A stretch of DNA of 64,000 nt from Aestuariibaculum marinum (lineage in GTDB: Bacteria; Bacteroidota; Bacteroidia; Flavobacteriales; Flavobacteriaceae), in contig NZ_JACVXD010000001.1 of NCBI RefSeq assembly GCF_014596975.1, forward strand, positions 306,928 to 370,927, written 5' to 3'. The first letter of the stretch is position 1, and each line of letters opens with the position of its first letter. Made by a program: the position numbers and the translations under genes. Under the pieces are notes generated by a model that ran no database searches, was not told the origin of the DNA, and worked only from the letters and a program-made list of their open reading frames with translations. Below are positions 15,753-25,200 of this stretch, one piece after another.

Positions 15753-18200
15753 TTAATTATTTCCAATTCTTATAATATCGGCAAACAAACCAGAAGCGGT
15801 AACATCAGCACCGGCCCCAGCACCTTTAATAATCATGGGTTGGTTCGCATAGCGGTTAGTATAGAACATTACGATATTATCACTTCCTTTTAGATTGTAA
15901 AATGGGTGATCGCTTGGAATTTCCTGTAAGCTTACACTAGCTTTACCATTATTAAATTGAGCAACATATTTTAACTGACATCCTTTGGCTTTCGCTGAAG
16001 CATACAGCGCTTGGTAATGGTCTTCATCAGCTATTAAGGTTTCATAAAAATCATCTACCGTATCACTTTTTAAACCGGCTTCCGACAAGAAAGGTATGTT
16101 TTCAATATCTTCTAAATTCATTTCAAAACCACTTTCTCTGGCAAGAATTAAAATTTTTCTAGCCACGTCTACACCACTTAAATCAATTCTTGGATCTGGT
16201 TCAGTATAGCCTTCAGCGCCAGCTTGTTTTACAATATCGTAAAACTTAGTGGTATCGTTAAAGTTATTGAATACAAAGTTTAAACTTCCTGATAATACTG
16301 CATGGATAGATGTTACTTTATCTCCCGATGCTACTAAGTTGTTGAGTGTATCGATGATTGGTAATCCAGCACCAACATTGGTTTCAAATAAGTAAGGCGC
16401 ATTATATTTTAGAGATAAACGTTTTAGTAACTTATAATTCTCATAATCGCTGGAACAAGCAATTTTATTACAAGCAACAACGCCTATACTTTGACGTAAA
16501 TATTTTTCATAAAGAAAAGCGACGTCTTTATTAGCTGTCACATCTACAAAAATGCTGTTGCGTAAGTTTAGTGATTTTGTTTTTTCAAAGAAACCGTCTA
16601 AAGAAGCCTGTTCTCCACTTTCAAGTTGCTCTTTCCAATTACTTAAATCAATACCATCCTCGTCGAAAATCATTTTTCTTGAATTCGATAAACCAGCAAC
16701 ACGTAAATTGATTTTTAAATTCTCCTTTAAATATTTACGTTGTTGTTTGATTTGCTCCACCAATTTTTCACCAACATTACCAACACCTGTGATGAAGACG
16801 TTAAGTTGCTTGGTTTTAGACTCAAAGAACTGTTCATGTAAGGTATTCAATGCTTTTTTTACATCTTTTTCAGCAATTACGGTAGAGATGTTTTTCTCTG
16901 AAGCGCCTTGAGCAATGGCTCTAATATTGATATTGTTTTTTCCTAAGGCACTAAACATTTTACCACTAATGCCTTGGTGGTTCTTCATATTATCTCCAAC
17001 TAAAGCAATGATTGAAAGTCCTTTTTCAACAATAATTGGATCGATTTTATGCAGTTGAATTTCATTCTCAAATGTCGCATCGATAGCTGTTTTTGCTAAA
17101 TCGGCATCACTTTCATCAATACCTAAACAAATAGAATGTTCTGATGAAGCTTGGGTTATAAGGATAACATTAATTTTTTCCTGGGATAGGGTTTCAAATA
17201 AACGTTTAGAAAATCCAGGAATACCAATCATACCACTCCCTTGTAAAGTAATTAAGGCAATGTTTCCAATATTACTAATTCCTTTTACTACGGAACCATT
17301 TACAGGGGCATCGTCGTTAGAAATAACAGTGCCTGCAGCTTCAGGATCTAATGTGTTTTTAATGTGTATTGGAATATTTAAATCTAATACCGGCTGAACG
17401 GTTGGCGGGTATAATACTTTCGCTCCAAAATGAGACAATTCCATAGCCTCCTGATACGATATTTTTTCAATCGGGTAGGCCTGTTTTACCAGTTTTGGAT
17501 TTGTGGTAAACATACCACTTACATCGGTCCAGATTTCTAATTGCTCTACTTTTAAAGCGGCCGCTACAATGGCAGCAGTAAAGTCTGAGCCTCCACGACC
17601 TAAAGTCGTTTGCTCTCCTAGTTTAGATTTAGAAATAAATCCTGGAAGAATAGTAATTTGCTGTGAAGCACTATTAAAATAATCCTGAATATTTTTATTA
17701 GTTACGTCATATTTAACTTCAGCTTTTGTGAAGTTCGAATTTGTAACGATTAGTTCCTGTGAATTTTTAGAATCTGCTGAAATGCCACGATTTTTCATCG
17801 TTTCAGCAATGATATAAGATGATAATAATTCACCAAAACTCACCAATTTATCTGATGTTTTTGGCGATAATTCATTGATTAAAAAGATACCATCTAATAA
17901 GCTTTTAAGTGCATTCAGCTTATCGTCTACAAAGGCGATAATTGCAGAACTATCCCCTAAATTAAGTTCATTAATAATGTTAAAATGAATGTCCTTAATC
18001 AGGTTGAATGTATCTATATACTGTTGGTCTTTGTTTTGTGCTTGTTTGCCAGCTAGAAGCAATTTGTCTGTAATACCACCAACAGCCGATACCACACATG
18101 TGATTGTATCTTTTTTAGAATAGTTTTCTAATATATCTATAACGTTGTTGATGTTTTTCGATGAACCTACAGATGTTCCTCCAAATTTTAAAACTTTCAT
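15753..18200 (-). CDS. thrA: Bifunctional aspartokinase / homoserine dehydrogenase
   Basis: 815 residues, the length of E. coli ThrA. The aspartokinase domain is at the N-terminus (MKVLKFGGTSVGSSKNI; TLGRGGSDFTAAI near 195-210). Tandem ACT regulatory domains follow (about 310-450). The homoserine dehydrogenase domain (about 465-815) has VFITGVGNVGEKL as its NAD(P)-binding motif and GLPIIDTL, LSGSLNFVFN and EGYTEPDPRIDLSG as catalytic motifs. It performs steps 1 and 3 of threonine synthesis. ACT domains suggest feedback inhibition by threonine. A Thr-rich leader peptide gene and promoter precede it. Confidence 0.95.
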   Translation of the reverse strand: MKVLKFGGTSVGSSKNINNVIDILENYSKKDTITCVVSAVGGITDKLLLAGKQAQNKDQQYIDTFNLIKDIHFNIINELNLGDSSAIIAFVDDKLNALKSLLDGIFLINELSPKTSDKLVSFGELLSSYIIAETMKNRGISADSKNSQELIVTNSNFTKAEVKYDVTNKNIQDYFNSASQQITILPGFISKSKLGEQTTLGRGGSDFTAAIVAAALKVEQLEIWTDVSGMFTTNPKLVKQAYPIEKISYQEAMELSHFGAKVLYPPTVQPVLDLNIPIHIKNTLDPEAAGTVISNDDAPVNGSVVKGISNIGNIALITLQGSGMIGIPGFSKRLFETLSQEKINVILITQASSEHSICLGIDESDADLAKTAIDATFENEIQLHKIDPIIVEKGLSIIALVGDNMKNHQGISGKMFSALGKNNINIRAIAQGASEKNISTVIAEKDVKKALNTLHEQFFESKTKQLNVFITGVGNVGEKLVEQIKQQRKYLKENLKINLRVAGLSNSRKMIFDEDGIDLSNWKEQLESGEQASLDGFFEKTKSLNLRNSIFVDVTANKDVAFLYEKYLRQSIGVVACNKIACSSDYENYKLLKRLSLKYNAPYLFETNVGAGLPIIDTLNNLVASGDKVTSIHAVLSGSLNFVFNNFNDTTKFYDIVKQAGAEGYTEPDPRIDLSGVDVARKILILARESGFEMNLEDIENIPFLSEAGLKSDTVDDFYETLIADEDHYQALYASAKAKGCQLKYVAQFNNGKASVSLQEIPSDHPFYNLKGSDNIVMFYTNRYANQPMIIKGAGAGADVTASGLFADIIRIGNN

Positions 18201-18283
18201 GTTTTAATAAATTGATTGTTTGGTTAAATATGTTGTTTGGTTGTAATTGTTGAAATTACAAAATGAGCCTGAAGAATATATAA

Positions 18284-18370
18284 TTAGTAACCCCAAGGGG
18301 TTGTAATAATTGTAGTTGTACCAAAAATAGTAGTGTATCCTTTTGAAGAAAAAGGATGTGTTGTACTCAT
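18284..18370 (-). CDS. Thr operon leader peptide (28 residues, attenuator)
   Basis: A 28-codon ORF, ATG at 18370 to TAA at 18284-18286. It starts M-S-T-T-H-P-F and continues Y-T-T-I-F-G-T-T-T-I-I-T-T-P-W-G-Y. Nine of 28 residues are Thr and three Ile, grouped in the second half, which parallels E. coli thrL. It lies between the promoter and thrA (83 bases upstream of it). Downstream RNA can form TTGTAATT/AATTACAA (18241-18261). The Ile-Thr codons at 18301-18311 can instead pair with the same TTGTAAT, so two mutually exclusive structures are possible. No T run follows, so the mechanism need not be classical termination. Confidence 0.75.
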   Translation of the reverse strand: MSTTHPFSSKGYTTIFGTTTIITTPWGY

Positions 18371-18412
18371 ATTTTGGGTTAAAAGATTCATTATTTCTGT
18401 AATAGTATGTTT

Positions 18413-18447
18413 CAAAAGTATTATTTTTAATGGTATAAAAAAACAAA
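18413..18447 (-). promoter_or_regulatory. Promoter of the thr leader-thrABC operon
   Basis: Minus-strand TTTG (18444-18447), 23 bases, then TACTTTTG (18413-18420), matching the Bacteroidota -33/-7 pattern at the long end of its spacing range. The start point would fall about 18405-18409, some 35-40 nt before the leader peptide ATG. Confidence 0.6.
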
Positions 18448-18596
18448 TTGATTTTTTTTACAGTATTCTTACATTGAGTCGATTTTCATTTAATAAAATT
18501 CACGAAAGGAATTAAGAAATGAAAATTTAATAAATAAATTTTAAGATAATATTAAGAGAATTTAAAAGAAGCAACTTACAAACGATAAAGATATAA

Positions 18597-20141
18597 ATGA
18601 AAATATTTTCAAATGAACAGATTTATGAAGGTGATCGGTTGACTGTAGAGCGGCAGCAAATAAGCTCTGCAGATCTTATGGAGCGTGCCGGTACAGCTAT
18701 TTTCAATTGGTTTCATCAGCGAATGCAGGGGGCCCAGGTACCCATTCATATATTTTGTGGTATAGGTAACAATGGCGGGGATGGTCTGGTATTGGCAAGG
18801 CATCTTATTCACGATGGTTATAATGTGAAAACCTATATCGTTAATTACAGTGATAAACGTTCTAAAGATTTCTTAATTAATTACGACAGAATTAAGCAGT
18901 CTACAAAAGTCTGGCCGACATTACTAAAAGAAGGTGATGACTTTCCTGATATAGGAGAGAAGGATATTATTGTTGATGCCGTTTTCGGTATTGGATTAAA
19001 TCGACCAATACACCAGTGGGTATTATTATTATTTAAACATTTTGATGAGTCAAGAGCCTTTACTTTATCGGTTGATATTCCTTCGGGGTTGCAAACCAAT
19101 AAAGTGCCTGAAAGTGATTTGTGTGTCGTGAAAGCAAATTATACCTTAAGTTTTGTCACGCCAAAGCTTGTGTTCTTTTTACCTGAAACAGCAAAATATA
19201 CAGACCAATGGGAAGTATTAGACATTGGGTTTGATCAACAATATATTTTTGAAACAGAAACCGAAGCTAATTTAATTGGAAAAAATGAAGTTATACCATT
19301 ATATAGACCTAGAGATAAGTTTTCACATAAAGGAAGTTTTGGACATAGTTTGATTATTGGAGGAAGCTACGGAAAGATTGGCGCGGTAACCTTGGCCAGT
19401 AAAGCAGCCCTTACGGTGGGCTCAGGATTGGTAACGGCTTATGTTCCAAAATGTGGCTATATACCTTTGCAATCTGGATTTCCGGAAGCGATGGTAATAA
19501 CTGATAAAAATGAGGAGAAAATCACGAATATTTCTTTTGTGATTAAGCCTACGGTTATCGGTTTGGGTGTAGGAATTGGGACAGCAACACCAACAATCAA
19601 TGCTTTGGAAGTGTTTTTTAAAGAAAACAAAACACCCTTGGTAATTGATGCTGATGGTATAAATATATTGTCTAAAGCCCCAGAGTTATTAAAGATTTTA
19701 CCTCCGGAAACAGTTTTAACACCGCATCCTAAAGAGTTAGAACGATTAATTGGGGGGTGGACGGACGATTTCGATAAGCTTAATAAAGTGAAAACCTTTT
19801 CAAAAAAATATAATGTTATTGTAATTATTAAAGGCGCTCATACCATTACTGTTTATCAAGACAAACTTTATATTAATTCTACAGGGAATCCTGGGTTAGC
19901 AACAGCTGGGAGTGGCGATGTGTTAACAGGAATAATTACAGGATTAATAGCTCAGGGGTATGATCCGTTGATTGCATCTGTTTTTGGTGTGTATTTACAT
20001 GGAAAATCAGCAGATATTGCTGTTGAAGATTATGGCTATGAAAGTTTAGTTGCCAGTCATGTTATAAACTACCTTGGAGAAGCTTTTTTAGATTTGTTTC
20101 AAAAACCAGAACAAGTTCAGCAAGCAGAACAAACAAAATAA
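18597..20141 (+). CDS. nnr: Bifunctional NAD(P)H-hydrate epimerase / ADP-dependent NAD(P)H-hydrate dehydratase
   Basis: 514 residues. The N-terminal YjeF_N epimerase domain (about 1-215) has CGIGNNGGDGLVLARHL and VDAVFGIGLNRP. The C-terminal dehydratase (carbohydrate-kinase-like, about 225-500) has IIGGSYGKIGAV, VLTPHPKE and the catalytic loop NPGLATAGSGDVLTGIITG. The protein repairs hydrated NAD(P)H formed by heat or by GAPDH. It stands alone, divergent from the thr operon, and ends at a bidirectional terminator. Confidence 0.95.
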   Translation: MKIFSNEQIYEGDRLTVERQQISSADLMERAGTAIFNWFHQRMQGAQVPIHIFCGIGNNGGDGLVLARHLIHDGYNVKTYIVNYSDKRSKDFLINYDRIKQSTKVWPTLLKEGDDFPDIGEKDIIVDAVFGIGLNRPIHQWVLLLFKHFDESRAFTLSVDIPSGLQTNKVPESDLCVVKANYTLSFVTPKLVFFLPETAKYTDQWEVLDIGFDQQYIFETETEANLIGKNEVIPLYRPRDKFSHKGSFGHSLIIGGSYGKIGAVTLASKAALTVGSGLVTAYVPKCGYIPLQSGFPEAMVITDKNEEKITNISFVIKPTVIGLGVGIGTATPTINALEVFFKENKTPLVIDADGINILSKAPELLKILPPETVLTPHPKELERLIGGWTDDFDKLNKVKTFSKKYNVIVIIKGAHTITVYQDKLYINSTGNPGLATAGSGDVLTGIITGLIAQGYDPLIASVFGVYLHGKSADIAVEDYGYESLVASHVINYLGEAFLDLFQKPEQVQQAEQTK

Positions 20142-20156
20142 ATAATAAGCAAAACT

Positions 20157-20186
20157 AAAAAAGGCAGCTTTACAGCTGCCTTTTTT
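20157..20186. terminator. Bidirectional terminator between nnr and the TlpA-like gene
   Basis: AAAAAGGCAGCT, loop TTAC, AGCTGCCTTTTTT. A perfect stem with A and T runs on both sides, between convergent genes. Confidence 0.88.
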
Positions 20187-20205
20187 AATAGTATATAAGT
20201 TGGAA

Positions 20206-21582
20206 TTAAATGTCTAAAGACGTAAATAATTCTGTTAATTCAGGATTTGAAGGTCTTGGAGCGTTTGAGTTAACGATATTTCCATTCGGATCGATTAAGA
20301 TGAAACGAGGAATTCCATTAATTTGATACTCTTGAACAAATGATGATTTCCAGTCGCTATCAGCAAATAACTGAACTCCTTTAAGTTCCTTTTCAGCAAC
20401 CATAGATTTCCACTTTTCAAAATCTTTTTGTTGGTCGATTGAGATGCTTACAAATTCAATGTTTTTATCATGAAATTTTTCTTCAACTTCTTTTAAGAAA
20501 GGAATTTCACGTTTACATGGTCCGCACCAGGTAGCCCAAACATCAACGTAAACATATTTTCCTTTTAAGTCAGCTAACGATGTTTTACCACCTTCATAAT
20601 TTACATAATCGGTAAAGTTTGGAGAAGGTTTTCCTTTAGCTAAAGCCATTAACTTATTGTACTTCTCTTTAATAACCTCATTGTTTTCTTCGTTTGTTGA
20701 GTTATCAATGTATAAGTTATAAAACGCTTCAACATCCTTTGCGCGACCTATGTATTGGTCTGCGAACTCGAAAGCTAACGTGTTTTTCATTTCTGGAGTT
20801 GTAATTGGAGCTATTGTTTTTAAGTAAGCTATACTATAATCTATAGCATCTTTTTCTGCTAATTCCTGTGCTTGTTTTCCGTAATGATTTGATACTAAAT
20901 TTTTATAGTAGGTAGAATATTTAAAATCTTCTATATTAGAAAAATCTACATTATCTAATTCTTTCAGAAAATCATCAGACACCTTAAATGTTGGATTTTG
21001 AGTTAATGCACGATGGGCGTTTTCATAGTTATTATGAAGACTCAAATAGAAATAATTAATGTTTCTTAATTCTTTTGCTTTAAAGGCTTCCGGAAGTCCA
21101 GTAGTTTCATTAAGAAGTTTTGTAAGTTCTTCTTTTACTGTGGCTATTTTTGTTTTATAATCCGCTTCATTTAGTTGATATGTCTCTCTCGGATTACCGA
21201 ATAATTCACCTTCTTCTTTTCTTTTAGCAATTAAGTAATTGTTAATTTCAGCACCTTTTCCTGTAATAGCCAAGGAATTTTGAACATCGTTAATATCGTA
21301 ATTGATATTTAGGTTGAAACCTGGTTCTACGTAAAGGTAAATAGGTGTCTTTCCGTCGTATAGCGCGTAAAGGTTCTTATTGGTATTTAAAGTGTCCGTA
21401 AAGGTGCCGTTATCTGCAACCATTAAATCTTCTTTAACCGAACCGTCAGGTGTATTAATTGTTACTTTAGTATTGGTTTTAAAGTTTGTAATGGTTCCGC
21501 CAATAAGCGCATAATCAACTTTAGGCGTTTCTTTACAAGCTATCATAGCAACAGCTGTAGATAAGATGAGTAGTTTTTTCAT
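20206..21582 (-). CDS. TlpA-like thiol-disulfide oxidoreductase lipoprotein with DUF4369 domain
   Basis: 458 residues. A lipoprotein signal (LLILSTAVAMIAC) anchors it to a membrane facing the periplasm. The N-terminal third is a DUF4369-type beta domain, the middle is helical, and the last 140 residues are a thioredoxin fold with the redox motif VWATWCGPCKREIPFLK (near 350) and the cis-Pro segment INGIPRFILID. Such proteins reduce or isomerise disulfides of envelope proteins; the partner is unknown. It is monocistronic with a well-formed promoter. Confidence 0.88.
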   Translation of the reverse strand: MKKLLILSTAVAMIACKETPKVDYALIGGTITNFKTNTKVTINTPDGSVKEDLMVADNGTFTDTLNTNKNLYALYDGKTPIYLYVEPGFNLNINYDINDVQNSLAITGKGAEINNYLIAKRKEEGELFGNPRETYQLNEADYKTKIATVKEELTKLLNETTGLPEAFKAKELRNINYFYLSLHNNYENAHRALTQNPTFKVSDDFLKELDNVDFSNIEDFKYSTYYKNLVSNHYGKQAQELAEKDAIDYSIAYLKTIAPITTPEMKNTLAFEFADQYIGRAKDVEAFYNLYIDNSTNEENNEVIKEKYNKLMALAKGKPSPNFTDYVNYEGGKTSLADLKGKYVYVDVWATWCGPCKREIPFLKEVEEKFHDKNIEFVSISIDQQKDFEKWKSMVAEKELKGVQLFADSDWKSSFVQEYQINGIPRFILIDPNGNIVNSNAPRPSNPELTELFTSLDI

Positions 21583-21606
21583 GTTTGATTTTAGTATTTA
21601 TGTTCT

Positions 21607-21634
21607 CAAAAATATAAAATCATGTGGTTTACAA
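21607..21634 (-). promoter_or_regulatory. Promoter of the TlpA-like gene
   Basis: Minus-strand TTG (21632-21634), 17 bases, then TATTTTTG (21607-21614), a good fit to TTG-N17-23-TAnnTTTG, 24 bases ahead of the start codon. Confidence 0.6.
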
Positions 21635-22112
21635 GGCAACTTTCACTTAATATTAACGATTGAATATTACTGGTTTCCTATTATTTTTAAAGTTGCGGTA
21701 TAGTATAAAAGGTTAGGTTTTGGAGATGAAAGACATTGTTAAAAATCTTTTAATCGTTTAAATGTGCGGATGGTCTAAAAATAAATTTTAAGGTAAAATC
21801 TTCTTGCTTAACAGTATTTTATTACATATATTTGTTATAACCCATTCTCTCATATTCTTTTCATATTTATATTATATTCTCTTTAATAGTTAAAAGCGCA
21901 TTTTGATTAATAGCAGTTTGAAATGCCCTATTTTCATCCTTGTACTATTAAGTTTACTTGAGTAATTTGTTATATAATTACTTTGGTTTATTTTAACTTT
22001 TCTTTTGTTGGGTAAAGCGCCCTTAATTTCTATGTATTTTATAGTTTGAACTATTTTTTAGTTCAATCTGTTTAAAATTTACGACTGTTAGGTAATTAAA
22101 ATGCCCACATGT

Positions 22113-22158
22113 CACCCTGTTCTAAAAAAGATCTTAACTGTTCCAAACAGTTAGGGTG
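22113..22158. promoter_or_regulatory. Palindromic element in the long leader of the large surface-protein gene
   Basis: The 577-base stretch 21635-22211 has no gene. It holds TAACTGTT, CCA, AACAGTTA (22135-22153), a perfect 8-bp inverted repeat, further enclosed by CACCC (22113-22117) and GGGTG (22154-22158). It lies about 55 bases ahead of the likely start codon. It could be an operator or an RNA hairpin in the 5' untranslated region. Nothing else is recognisable in the stretch. Confidence 0.45.
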
Positions 22159-22211
22159 TTTTGAACTTTACGATTGTTGTGTTAAAATATTTACTAATTA
22201 AAACTACTGTT

Positions 22212-25200
22212 ATGTTAATGAACAATTTTACTCAACGATTTACTAATCGAACAGCTTATTGCTGTTGGTTAACAAAGCATGTAAAACGGGCCGCGAGCTT
22301 GGTTTTATTCATGCTTTTTTTGTTTAGCGTCACTGCGGTGAAAGCGCAGGTTTTAGTAGATACTAAAACTACAGTTTTAGCTGATTTTGGCGTAGATGGA
22401 GATGCTTATCATCAGGAGATTTCTCTTTGGCCAACGGTATCTATTCCTAATCCTACTATTGATCCTAGTTTTATTGATGGAACTGATGACTGGATTGGTC
22501 CTGTTCCTAATGGAAACACAACAACTAGTGATGATGATTCTCCTGAAGGATCAGGTGTAATAAAGTACTTGGATGAATTTGGGGCCTATTTACCTGAAGT
22601 AAATAAAATTTTATCGGGACTGAACAAAACTGCGGAATTACGGATGAACGCCGATCTTTATTCTGAGCCTGATGGAAACGGAACATGGATTGATGCGGCT
22701 TATATAAGAGATAATTACGTAAGTGGTAATAATCAGGATTCCACTGTATTTGCTCAGTCAATAAATAAAAATTTCGATGATCCAAGATCCTGGACATTTA
22801 AAACAGGAGATGTTCCTGCAAAGACAGATATTATTGATGTCTTCGGACATTTAAGAAGAGCTCCAGATCCAGGGCCTGGTTTGCCTACAGTTTCAGATAG
22901 TGAATATGCTTTTTTAGCAGCTTCAACTGCAGATGCCGATGGAAGTAATCACCTCGATTTTGAATATTATAGAAAGAAAATAGACTTTATAGGTGGGGCT
23001 ATAGTTTATGAAGATGCGGCTGATGAAGACCCTCTAAACAATATTAATTGCGGGCATAGTACCTACTCTTTTGATGGTACTGGTAATGTGCTTACTCATG
23101 GTGATGTATTGTTATCTGTAGATTATCAAGATGGGGGAAGAACAGCGGAAGTAACCTTGTTGGCTTGGATTGACAGAACAGAGTTTCCTAATAATAATGC
23201 AATGACTATATTTAATGGTCTTAATGACAGGCCTTTTGATTTTGTTATTTCCAATGATAATTTTACGGCGTGTACGAATGCGTTCGACTCAACTGTTGAG
23301 GCCAACTACGGATATGCCCAAATTAAGTTAAGAGAAGATTTAGGACCACTAGTTCCTGATGCTGTACACACCCAACTTAATAATACAGGGACTACAACTG
23401 CTCCACCTTGGGGAACTATAGATTCTGGTGGAAATTTAATTATGAATTATCCAACAGATACCTTTGTTGAAATAGCAGTTAATGCAACCCTTCTAGGTTT
23501 TGATACACGTTCTACGCCAGGTTGTGATTCCGGTTTAGGAAGTGTAATGGTTAAGTCTAGATCTTCACACTCATGGACTTCTTCCTTAAAAGATATGGGG
23601 GGACCTTTTGATTTAGGAGATCAACCGGAATTAAAGGTAGAAATTGCTGGGGGAGCTGCATGTGTAGGTGATAATCCGGTAATATTAACAGCTGATACAA
23701 CACCAGACGACCCAGGAACATACAGCTATGCTTGGGAATATGATAATAATGGTACTTGGGATTCCGCTCCAGGACCTAATGCCTCCTCTACATACGAGGC
23801 AAGCACAGCTTTAGCTGGAACAACAACTTACAGAGTTTTAGTTACAAGACTAGGTGGCTGTACAGCAACTAGTAATGAGGTTGATGTTGTTATAAGTGGA
23901 CCTCCTGGATTTACTCCTCATGCATTTTCAATATGTGAAAATGAAATTGAAGATATAGAGGAAACAGATTTAAGTGATTATAATGATAATGTGAGAACCA
24001 ATTCTCTCTTTTCTGTTACTTGGTACAAGGCACCAACTAGAAGTCTTGCTGATGTTATTACTACTATTGGAGATATTATTTTAACACTTGGGGATAATTT
24101 GTTTTATGCAAGAATTACAAATAATGTAACAGGTTGTTATGTTGATACGCAATTAACTTTAACTATTGATGAGCAGGCTACGGTATCTGATGCTACGGAT
24201 GCGTTCTGTGATGCGGATCAAAGTGATACGACATTATCAGATTATGATGCCGAGGTTGGAAATGGAGACAGTGTTGTTTGGTATAGCGATATAGCTCGCA
24301 CGATGATGGTTACCACCACAGGAGATTTAAGTGTAGGATCACATACTTTCTATGCAAGAGTAACCAATAGCAATGAGTGTTATGAAGACGCTGAGTTAGT
24401 GATTACCATTTACGCACAGCCAGATGTAGATGATGCTACGGATGCGTTCTGTGATGCGGATCAAAGTGATACGACATTATCAGATTATGATGCCGAGGTT
24501 GGAAATGGAGACAGTGTTGTTTGGTATAGCGATATAGCTCGCACGATGATGGTTACCACCACAGGAGATTTAAGTGTAGGATCACATACTTTCTATGCAA
24601 GAGTAACCAATAGCAATGAGTGTTATGAAGACGCTGAGTTAGTGATTACTATAAATGAAAATCCTTCATGTACAGCAGGTAACGACCCAGCACAATGTCC
24701 TGGTGCATTAGATATTAATGTTTGGGTGACTCCAACTACAGGAGATGTTGCCGATTATGATTTTGAATGGACAGGGCCTGGAGCAGCATATTTAGATGAT
24801 ACAACGTCACCAACACCTGTATTCTTGAATAGTGGGGTTTTACCAGGAGATTACTACCTTGAAGTTGAAATTACAAATAAAGTGACTTTATGTTCAAGCA
24901 CATGTAATACAACGGTAACCATTCAGGATTGTGTAGTAGATTGCGGAACAGCATTTGGGGTTGCTATTACACCTGAGGGAGAAGTTGATGATTCTATAAG
25001 CAGATGTTTCCGTCTTGATGGATTCAGCCGCTGGGGATGGACCAACTTTATTTCAGATTTTGGAACCTATACTTTAGAACTTTATCAAGGAGCAGGTAAA
25101 TGTGACTTGAATAAAGGAACTTATGTAGGTACTGCAACCGTTACATATTCTCAAATAGGACTTACCGATGAAGGTGAAGTAAATGTAGTTTATGATATGG

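Noticed and set aside
15644..15766. Longer N-terminus for thrB
   Set aside because: The extra 41 residues are unrelated to the family and overlap thrA; the internal ATG gives the standard start.
18204..18446. 80-residue minus-strand ORF upstream of thrA
   Set aside because: Composition is Asn/Tyr/Phe-rich noise, and the frame overlaps the better-supported Thr-rich leader ORF in another frame.
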